From Nocardioides sp. (GTDB lineage Bacteria; Actinomycetota; Actinomycetes; Propionibacteriales; Nocardioidaceae): a DNA stretch of 11,193 nucleotides. The DNA lies in NCBI GenBank assembly GCA_025965295.1, contig JAOPXF010000420.1:1-11193 (forward strand), read 5' to 3'. The position numbers were made by a program, and so were the translations under genes. Below are positions 6,014-11,193 of the stretch, in pieces. Position 1 is the first letter of the stretch, and every line of letters begins with the position of its first letter. The notes under the pieces were generated by a model. It saw only the letters and a list, made by a program, of their open reading frames with translations, did not search any database and was not told the DNA's origin.

Positions 6014-6996
6014 ACAACACCCCACGAAAGGACTCGCTGGGCTCCCCCTCCCGCGAGGACCCCGAGAGGTCCGGGGCTGGTCGAACCGGTCGGCGTACCT
6101 TCTCCTTCCTGGTCAACCCGGCCTCGGGGGGCGGTGCGGCGCCCGAGGCCGTCATCCCGGTCGCGCGGCTGCTGCGTGAGGCCGGCGCCGTCGTCGACGT
6201 GACCTACTCGCCCGGCCCGCGCGCGATGGGCGAGCTGGTCGACGCCGCGATCGCCCGCGGCGACGTCGTGGTCTCGGTCGGCGGAGACGGCATGCTGGCG
6301 TCGCTCGCCGGCCCCGTGTCGTCGGCTGGAGGCACCCTCGCCCTGCTGCCCGCCGGCCGGGGCAACGACTTCGCCCGGATGCTCGGCCTGCCCGAGGACC
6401 CCGCGGCGCAGGCCCACCTCCTGCTCGAGGGCGACGTACGCCGCGTGGACCTCCTCGCCTGGACGCCGCCGGGCGGGCCGACCCGGCTCGTCGCCGGCTC
6501 GGTCTACTCCGGTGTCGACGCCCGTGCCTCGGAGATCGTGGACCGGGCGCACCGGCTGCCCCGCAGGCTCCAGTACCCCTACGCCGCCCTGCGCTCGCTC
6601 GCGACGTACCAGCCGGCCCGCTACCGGCTCTCGGTCGACGGCGTGGAGCACGAGTACTCCGCCGCGACCGTCGTGGTCGCCAACTCGGCCTACTACGGCA
6701 AGGGCATGAAGATCGCGCCCGCCGCCGCGGTCGACGACGGGCTGCTCGACGTCGTCGTCATCGAGGCCGCCTCCCGGCTGGAGCTGATGCGCTCCCTGCC
6801 GACCGTCTACGACGGCGCGCACATCGAGCGACCGGAGGTCACCGTGCTCACCGGCGCCCGGGTGGAGATCCGTGGCCGCGCCCGGGCGCCCATCCCGGTT
6901 GGCGGGGACGGCGAGCCGCTCGGCGTGCTGCCCGCCCTCACCGACCCCCCTGCGATCGTCGAGATCCGGCCTGGGGCCCTCCGGGTCATCGCCTGA
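6010..6996 (+). CDS. Diacylglycerol kinase / YegS-type lipid kinase
   Basis: A 328-aa soluble lipid kinase of the DAGK-catalytic (YegS/DgkB/Rv2252) family, expected to transfer phosphate from ATP to diacylglycerol or a related lipid at the membrane surface, giving phosphatidic acid. Motifs in order: FSFLVNPASGGG (31-42), the nucleotide loop VVVSVGGDGMLASLAG (86-101, GGDG at 91-94), TLALLPAGRGNDFARMLG (109-126), SVYSGVDARAS (164-174), VVANSAYYGKGMKIAP (222-237), DDGLLDVVVI (242-251) and GGDGEPLG (298-305). It starts with GTG overlapping the flavoprotein stop as GTGA, so translation is coupled. No other ATG or GTG lies before the conserved core, which leaves a 30-residue Ser/Arg/Gly/Pro leader with no family counterpart. 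The methionine after GGDG replaces the common threonine. The pairing suggests the lipid made or modified by the flavoprotein enters the same phospholipid pool. Confidence 0.9.
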   Translation: MNNTPRKDSLGSPSREDPERSGAGRTGRRTFSFLVNPASGGGAAPEAVIPVARLLREAGAVVDVTYSPGPRAMGELVDAAIARGDVVVSVGGDGMLASLAGPVSSAGGTLALLPAGRGNDFARMLGLPEDPAAQAHLLLEGDVRRVDLLAWTPPGGPTRLVAGSVYSGVDARASEIVDRAHRLPRRLQYPYAALRSLATYQPARYRLSVDGVEHEYSAATVVVANSAYYGKGMKIAPAAAVDDGLLDVVVIEAASRLELMRSLPTVYDGAHIERPEVTVLTGARVEIRGRARAPIPVGGDGEPLGVLPALTDPPAIVEIRPGALRVIA

Positions 6997-7012
6997 CTCA
7001 ACACCCGGGGGG

Positions 7013-7028
7013 ACTGGTCTGGACCAGT
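7013..7028. promoter_or_regulatory. Perfect 7-bp inverted repeat between the lipid kinase and the subtilase
   Basis: ACTGGTC-TG-GACCAGT lies 16 bases after the kinase stop and 93 bases before the subtilase start. No U-run follows and the loop would be only two bases, so an operator is more likely than a terminator. The half-site TGGT...ACCA recalls the TnGT...ACnA pattern bound by the FadR branch of GntR regulators. The rest of 6997-7121 shows only a weak hairpin (CCTCG 7061-7065 with CGAGG 7075-7079) and no convincing promoter hexamers. Confidence 0.45.
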
Positions 7029-7107
7029 GTGTGGAATGAGGGGTGACCAGGACGGTGAAGCCTCGTTGAGCAGCCGAGGTCAGACCCGACCCGCACTCCC
7101 CTTCCAC

Positions 7108-7113
7108 GAGAAG
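7108..7113 (+). promoter_or_regulatory. Ribosome-binding site of the subtilase gene
   Basis: GAGAAG lies 8 bases before the ATG at 7122. It supports that start over the in-frame GTG at 7113, which overlaps this motif and has no Shine-Dalgarno sequence of its own. Confidence 0.55.
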
Positions 7114-7121
7114 TGAGCTCC

Positions 7122-9731
7122 ATGACCCACCGCCTCTCCGCGCGCTGGACCGCGATCAACGCCGTGGTCGCCACCGCCGCCACCTCGGCCCTCGTCGCCC
7201 TCCCCGCCGTCGCCGTCCTCGGCGCCCCGTCCGTCGGCACCCCCGTCGCCACCGGCGACCTCGGCGCGGTCGCCGCGCCGGTCGCGGCCGGTCCGGTGCT
7301 GCAGCCGTCCCTGCGCCGGCACCTGCGTGCCGTCTCGGCCACCACCCCGGTCCACGTGATGGTGCAGGCGGGTGGCGACCTGCGGGCGGCCAAGCGGGCG
7401 GTCCGCGCCCACGGGCTGCTCCCCGGCGTCGCGCTGGGCCGCATCGGCATCGTCACCGTCACGGGTACGCCGGCCCAGGTGCGCGCGCTCGCGAAGGACA
7501 GCCGAGTCACCCGGATCGACTGGTCGGACGAGAAGGTCGGCTACCAGGTCGACACCGACCAGGTCACGACCCGGGCGGTCCCGGTCCACGACGGTGCGGT
7601 CGACGTGGACGGCGACGGGGTGCTCGACAAGTTCGACGGCGCGGGCTTCTCGGTCGCGATCGTCGACTCGGGCACCGACGGCACGCACCCGATGTTCGCG
7701 GACGCCGACGGCGCCTCCCGGGTGAAGAAGAACGTGAAGATCGCCTGCTCCGACGCGGTCGGCGCCCTCACCGACGACTACGAGACGCTCGACGCGTGCG
7801 CCGTCGACGCGACCGCGGTCAACGACACGGACAGCCCCTCCGCGGGTGGGCACGGCACGCACGTCACCGGCATCGCGGCGGGCTCGCGGGTCACCGACGC
7901 CGCCGGCCGGCACCTGCGCGGCGGCGCCCCGGGCGCCGACATCGTCTCGGTCTCCGGCGGCGCGACGCTGAGCGTGTACGGCGGCACCACCGGCCTGTAC
8001 TGGGTGCTCCTCCACCACGCCGACCCCTGCGGCGACGGCTCGTGCGCCCCGATCGTTGCGGTCAACAACTCGTGGGGTCCCACCGGTGGCGGCTCCTTCC
8101 GCGCCGACGCGCCCCAGGTGCTCGTCCAGCGCGCGCTCGTGGCGGCCGGCGTGACCGTCGTCTGGGCCGCCGGAAACGACGGCGGTGACGGCACCGCGGC
8201 GAAGACCAACCCCTACTCGGTCGACCCGACCGGCGGCGTCATCTCGGTCGCCAACTACGACGACGCAGGCACCGCCAGCCGCGACAACGACCTGGACTCC
8301 TCGTCCTCGCGCGGTCTGCGGTCCGACGTGTCGACGTACCCCGACATCTCCGCACCGGGTGCCAACATCACCTCCGCCTGCCGACCCTGGCTGCCGGTGT
8401 GCAGCACCGGGCTGGACACCGCGGACCCGAACTACAACACGATCAGCGGTACGTCGATGGCCGCGCCGCACATCGCCGGCTACGTCGCCGTCCTCCAGCA
8501 GGTCGCGATGAAGAAGCTCGGCCGGCTCCTCACCCCGGCCGAGGTCGAGGACCTGATGCTCGACACCACCCACCAGTTCGGCGGCGCGTCCCGCGAGTAC
8601 GTCACCGACACCCGCAACCCGGACGCCACGTCGGGGACGTCGTTCGACGCGGGCCACGGTCTGGTCGACGTGCTGGCCGCGGTGGAGGAGCTCACGGGCG
8701 CCACCGCCGCCCCCACGGACGAGGCGACCTGCCCGGCCGACGGCGCGTTCACCGACCCCGAGGGCGACGCCTCGAGCGTGCTCGGTGCCGGCACCCCGCT
8801 GCCGAGCGACGCCGCCCTCGACGTCACCGACTCGTGGCTCACCAGCGACCCGGCCACCTCCGACGTGACGTTCCACTGGAAGGTCTCCGACCTCGCCGCC
8901 AGCCCCGGTGGCCAGGAGGGGACGGGCGAGTACTTCGACTACAACTTCACCTTCGGTGGCGCCGGCTACTACCTCGGAGCCACCCGCACCCTCGAGGACG
9001 GCACGTCGTTCGTGCTGGGCCAGCTCGGAACGACCCGGACGACCCTCGCCAGTGACCTGCCGGGCAGCTTCGACCCGGACGCCGACGAGATCTCGGTGAC
9101 CCTGCCGGCGGCCCGCTGGGCATCGCTGGGCCTGCCCGGCACGCTCACGGCGGGCCAGCAGATCGCCGGGCTGGAGATCGTGGCCCGGCGCTCGCTGGTG
9201 CTGCTCGTCCCCGATGCCGACACGGCGACCGGCGGCTGCGCCTACACGATCGGCGCCGAGCACACGACGCCCACGGAGGGCGCGACGGAGAGCCCGACGG
9301 CGACGGTCACGCCGACCGCCTCCACCACCCCGACGGCCACGCCGACCGAGAGCGCGCCGACCGCCACCGCGACGGTGACGGCCACCAGTACCGCGACGGC
9401 CACCGCGACCGAGACGGTCACCGAGACGGCGACCCCGAGCCCCTCGGACACGGCGTCCCCGGCGCACAACGGCGCCCCCGAGATCACCGACGTCACGGTG
9501 GGGCACCGGCCCCGGGCCGGTCGGCCGGTGCGCTTCGGCGCGACCGCCCAGGACCCCGAGCGCGACACCCTGACCTACATGTGGCGGTTCTCCGGTGGCG
9601 CGACCGAGCACGGTCGCAGCGTGCGGCACGCGTTCGCCCGCAAGGGCGTGCACCAGGTGCTCCTCACCGTCACCGACGGCACGAACACGGCCACCATGCG
9701 GTTCTTCGTGAAGGTCAGGAAGCGGGGCTGA
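7122..9731 (+). CDS. Secreted S8 subtilisin-like serine protease with PKD domain
   Basis: An 869-aa exported protease. Residues 1-35 are a signal peptide (Arg4/Arg8, hydrophobic AINAVVATAATSALVALPAV, small residues after). Residues 70-140 look like an I9-type propeptide (TPVHVMVQAGGDLRAAKRAV, RVTRIDWSDEKVG). A calcium-loop-like stretch DVDGDGVLDKFD follows at 161-172. The peptidase domain spans about 173-525 with the triad Asp182 (VAIVDSGTDGTHP), His244 (GGHGTHVTG) and Ser445 (SGTSMAAPHIAG), and oxyanion Asn352 (WAAGNDGG). Eight cysteines lie as close or plausible pairs (209/226, 303/308, 420/427, 537/706), fitting an extracellular fold. Residues 530-712 are an unassigned beta-rich domain, 713-780 a Thr/Pro/Ser linker, and 784-866 a PKD domain (PEITDVTVG, DTLTYMWRFSGG, HQVLLTVTDG). 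No sortase signal or C-terminal membrane helix is seen, so it is probably released or wall-bound non-covalently. The 3' end overlaps the pirin gene by 17 bp. Confidence 0.95.
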   Translation: MTHRLSARWTAINAVVATAATSALVALPAVAVLGAPSVGTPVATGDLGAVAAPVAAGPVLQPSLRRHLRAVSATTPVHVMVQAGGDLRAAKRAVRAHGLLPGVALGRIGIVTVTGTPAQVRALAKDSRVTRIDWSDEKVGYQVDTDQVTTRAVPVHDGAVDVDGDGVLDKFDGAGFSVAIVDSGTDGTHPMFADADGASRVKKNVKIACSDAVGALTDDYETLDACAVDATAVNDTDSPSAGGHGTHVTGIAAGSRVTDAAGRHLRGGAPGADIVSVSGGATLSVYGGTTGLYWVLLHHADPCGDGSCAPIVAVNNSWGPTGGGSFRADAPQVLVQRALVAAGVTVVWAAGNDGGDGTAAKTNPYSVDPTGGVISVANYDDAGTASRDNDLDSSSSRGLRSDVSTYPDISAPGANITSACRPWLPVCSTGLDTADPNYNTISGTSMAAPHIAGYVAVLQQVAMKKLGRLLTPAEVEDLMLDTTHQFGGASREYVTDTRNPDATSGTSFDAGHGLVDVLAAVEELTGATAAPTDEATCPADGAFTDPEGDASSVLGAGTPLPSDAALDVTDSWLTSDPATSDVTFHWKVSDLAASPGGQEGTGEYFDYNFTFGGAGYYLGATRTLEDGTSFVLGQLGTTRTTLASDLPGSFDPDADEISVTLPAARWASLGLPGTLTAGQQIAGLEIVARRSLVLLVPDADTATGGCAYTIGAEHTTPTEGATESPTATVTPTASTTPTATPTESAPTATATVTATSTATATATETVTETATPSPSDTASPAHNGAPEITDVTVGHRPRAGRPVRFGATAQDPERDTLTYMWRFSGGATEHGRSVRHAFARKGVHQVLLTVTDGTNTATMRFFVKVRKRG
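9258..9461 (+). repeat. Low-complexity Thr/Pro/Ser/Ala linker-coding repeat
   Basis: DNA of degenerate short units around acGGCGACcg / GCCACcGCGACGGtc encodes residues 713-780 of the subtilase, mostly Thr, Ala, Pro, Ser with Glu and Val (for example TATATETVTETATPSPSDTA). There is no constant unit length. It separates the beta-rich domain from the PKD domain and is a typical flexible, possibly O-glycosylated extracellular linker. Length changes between strains by slippage would be expected. Confidence 0.75.
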
Positions 9732-10431
9732 AGGTCCACACGAGCAGCTCGGTCGGGACGGCCGCGGTCAGCTCGAGGCCGGGGCGGTCGGTGATCCGGA
9801 AGGCGTCGCCCTCGGCCAGTGGCTCTGCCAGCGACGAGCGCACCAGCGCACCGCTCGCGACGTACACGTGCTGCCGCGCGTCGTCCGGCAGGGCCAGCGT
9901 GCCCCCGGCCGGGAGTCGGGCGACCGAGAAGGTCGCCGAGGAGGTCCCGAGCCGCACCGGCGCAGCGGGGTCGTGACCGGACGCCACGACGACCAGCTCG
10001 CCGTCGGGCAGCGCGGGCGCTGCGGTGGCGTACGCCGGCTCGGCACCGGTCTGGTCGGGTGTCAGCCACACCTGGACGAAGCGGGCGGGCCCGGACCCGG
10101 GGTCCGCGGTCTCCGCGTGGACGACGCCGGAGCCGGCGGACAGCACCTGGACCGAGCCGCGCCCGACGACCTGGTCGTGCCCGTGGTCGTCGGCGTGCGC
10201 CAGCGCGCCGCGCAGCACCCAGCTGACGATCTCGAGGTTCGCGTGCGGGTGGTCGGGGAACCCCTGGCCGCCGCTGAGCAGGTGGTCGTCGTGGCACACC
10301 ATCGGCCCGAACGAGACGTTCCCGGGGTCGTAGTGCGGTCCGAACGAGAAGGCATGCCGGGTGTACCGCCCCCTCTCCCTGGTCACGAATCCTTGAGAAG
10401 CCCGGCGGATCTCGACACTCACACGCATCAT
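9715..10431 (-). CDS. Pirin-family cupin protein (YhhW/YhaK-like, possible quercetinase)
   Basis: A 238-aa two-cupin protein. The N-terminal cupin keeps all four pirin metal ligands: His61 and His63 in FPDHPHANLEIVSWVLRG, and His105 and Glu107 in SAGSGVVHAET. Other family marks are the N-terminal EIRRASQGFVTRERGRY, FSFGPHYDPGNVSFGPM, and RFVQVWLTPDQ. The C-terminal cupin (about 148-236) is more divergent, ending LLVWTFSPAS. Short bacterial pirins such as E. coli YhhW bind a metal and cleave quercetin in vitro; the natural substrate is generally unknown. Start choice: tandem ATGs at 10431 and 10428, with GGGAG 10 bases before 10431; a GTG at 10422 (MSVEIRRA) fits the family N-terminus equally well. 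The 3' end overlaps the subtilase by 17 bp. The 5' end abuts the divergent glucosidase. Confidence 0.9.
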   Translation of the reverse strand: MMRVSVEIRRASQGFVTRERGRYTRHAFSFGPHYDPGNVSFGPMVCHDDHLLSGGQGFPDHPHANLEIVSWVLRGALAHADDHGHDQVVGRGSVQVLSAGSGVVHAETADPGSGPARFVQVWLTPDQTGAEPAYATAAPALPDGELVVVASGHDPAAPVRLGTSSATFSVARLPAGGTLALPDDARQHVYVASGALVRSSLAEPLAEGDAFRITDRPGLELTAAVPTELLVWTFSPAS

Positions 10432-10432
10432 T

Positions 10433-11193
10433 GTGCCCGTGCTCCCACAGCTTCCCCCAGGATTTCGCTTCGGCACCAGCACCGCGTCGTACCAGATCGA
10501 GGGCGCGGCGAGCGAGGACGGCCGCGGCCCCAGCATCTGGGACACGTTCACCGCCCTGCCCGGCCGCGTCTCCGACGGGTCGAGCGGCGCGGTCGCGTGC
10601 GACCACTACCACCGGTACGCCGAGGACGTGGAGCTGATGAAGCGGCTCGGCACCAACGGCTACCGGCTCTCGCTGTCCTGGCCGCGGATCCAGCCCACCG
10701 GCTGCGGCCCGGCCAACGAGAAGGGGCTCGACTTCTACGACCGGCTCATCGACTGCCTGCTCGAGGCCGACGTGCAGCCGATGGTCACGCTCTACCACTG
10801 GGACCTGCCCCAGGCGCTGGAGGACGACGGCGGCTGGCTGAACCGCGCGACGATCGACCGCTTCGCCGAGTACGCCGCCATCGTCGGCGAGCGCTACGCC
10901 GACCGCGTCGAGCACTGGGTCCCGATCAACGAGCCCAACGTCGTCACGATGCTCGGCTACTCGCTCGGGATGCACGCGCCGGGCCGCACGATGATGTTCG
11001 ACGCGCTGCCGGTGGCCCACCACCTGCTGCTCGCGCACGGCCGGGCCGAGATCGCCCTGCGCGCCGCCGGGGCCCGCGACGTCGGCTGCGCCAACAACCA
11101 CGCCCCGATCTGGCCCGGCAGCGAGGACCCCGCCGACGTGGGCGCCGGCAAGCTGTTCGACTCGCTGTGGAACGGCATGTTCCTCGAGCCGAT
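10433..11193 (+). CDS. GH1 beta-glucosidase, 3' part missing
   Basis: 253 codons are visible before the window edge, about half of a normal GH1 enzyme (around 450 aa). Visible features are FRFGTSTASYQIEGAASEDGRG (11-32, with the glycone-binding Gln21), SIWDTF, CDHYHRYAEDVELMKRLG (56-73), YRLSLSWPRIQP (77-88), VTLYHWDLPQAL (118-129, His122 and Trp123) and WVPINEPNV (162-170) with general acid/base Glu167. The nucleophile motif (I/V-T-E-N-G) should lie beyond the right edge. The enzyme hydrolyses terminal beta-D-glucosyl residues, for example of cellobiose; no signal peptide is seen, so it should be cytosolic and act on imported disaccharide. The start is GTG at 10433 or 10439; neither has a Shine-Dalgarno sequence, so a leaderless message is possible. 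A stop upstream at 10394-10396 limits extension. Confidence 0.92.
   Translation, partial: MPVLPQLPPGFRFGTSTASYQIEGAASEDGRGPSIWDTFTALPGRVSDGSSGAVACDHYHRYAEDVELMKRLGTNGYRLSLSWPRIQPTGCGPANEKGLDFYDRLIDCLLEADVQPMVTLYHWDLPQALEDDGGWLNRATIDRFAEYAAIVGERYADRVEHWVPINEPNVVTMLGYSLGMHAPGRTMMFDALPVAHHLLLAHGRAEIALRAAGARDVGCANNHAPIWPGSEDPADVGAGKLFDSLWNGMFLEP
10434..10447 (+). promoter_or_regulatory. Possible LacI/CebR-type operator over the glucosidase start
   Basis: The bases TGCCCGTGCTCCCA match the Streptomyces CebR (cellobiose repressor) consensus TGGGAGCGCTCCCA at 10 of 14 positions. The right half is perfect but the left half is poor. The site overlaps both candidate start codons of a GH1 gene, and GH1 bglC is a known CebR target in Streptomyces. 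The match could be chance in such GC-rich coding DNA. Confidence 0.22.

Noticed and set aside
7061..7079. CCTCG...CGAGG hairpin as a terminator for the kinase operon
   Set aside because: It has a five-base stem, a nine-base loop and no U-run, which is too weak to call in GC-rich sequence.
4409..7107. Long minus-strand frames opposite the flavoprotein and lipid kinase
   Set aside because: They are low complexity with no recognisable motif, opposite two well-supported genes.
9258..9461. Repeated short units suggesting a CRISPR or tandem-repeat array
   Set aside because: The units are irregular, in frame and encode a Thr/Pro/Ser linker. There are no constant repeats with unique spacers.
7080..9653. 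857-codon open frame on the minus strand opposite the subtilase
   Set aside because: Its product is Gly/Arg/Val-rich with no domain, as expected for the antisense frame of a very GC-rich gene. The plus-strand frame has the complete protease triad, signal peptide and third-position GC bias.
10393..10431. TTGAGA at 10393-10398 as the -35 box of the glucosidase promoter
   Set aside because: No plausible -10 occurs at 16-19 bases downstream, so the hexamer alone is not evidence.
1..11193. tRNA, rRNA, riboswitch, insertion sequence, prophage or attachment site
   Set aside because: Reading both strands showed no such genes or terminal repeats. Almost all of the sequence is accounted for by protein-coding genes.

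Overview
The window is very GC-rich, with codons ending overwhelmingly in G or C, many GTG starts, 4-base GTGA gene overlaps and apparently leaderless starts. The protein types (SigG-like ECF sigma factor, DinB/mycothiol-type protein, short actinobacterial GlpD, subtilase with PKD domain) point to an actinobacterium. A Nocardioides-like member of the Propionibacteriales is my best guess, from protein 'feel' only. It reads as chromosomal sequence. I see no insertion sequence, phage gene, CRISPR array, rRNA or tRNA.

Left part (1-4412, all minus strand): a tightly packed run transcribed right to left, in the order TetR-family regulator, FAD-dependent glycerol-3-phosphate dehydrogenase (glpD), ECF sigma factor with a C-terminal SnoaL-like domain, TIGR03086/DinB-like putative metal-binding protein, and a helical-repeat protein cut by the window edge. 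Junctions are -4, +62, -4 and +10 bases, so one operon is likely, with a possible internal translation start at the sigma gene.

Centre (4410-6996): tetR is divergent from an alkyl-DHAP-synthase-like flavoprotein followed by a diacylglycerol-kinase-type lipid kinase, again with a GTGA overlap. The two divergent start codons form the two ends of one 23-bp near-palindrome (10 of 11 pairs). This is the obvious TetR operator and implies leaderless transcripts on both sides. The set glpD / tetR / flavoprotein / lipid kinase matches, as I recall it, the Mycobacterium tuberculosis Rv2249c-Rv2252 block. Biochemically it links glycerol-3-phosphate/DHAP with glycerolipid phosphorylation and possibly ether-lipid chemistry. 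It is the best candidate for an under-described system here.

Right part (7013-11193): a large secreted S8 subtilase (propeptide-like region, EF-hand-like calcium loop, catalytic domain, beta-rich domain, Thr/Pro/Ser linker, PKD domain). Its 3' end overlaps, tail to tail, a pirin-family gene on the minus strand. The pirin gene in turn starts one base away from a divergent GH1 beta-glucosidase that runs off the right edge. No gene-free stretch exceeds about 125 bases. The longest (6997-7121) holds an inverted repeat and the subtilase ribosome-binding site.
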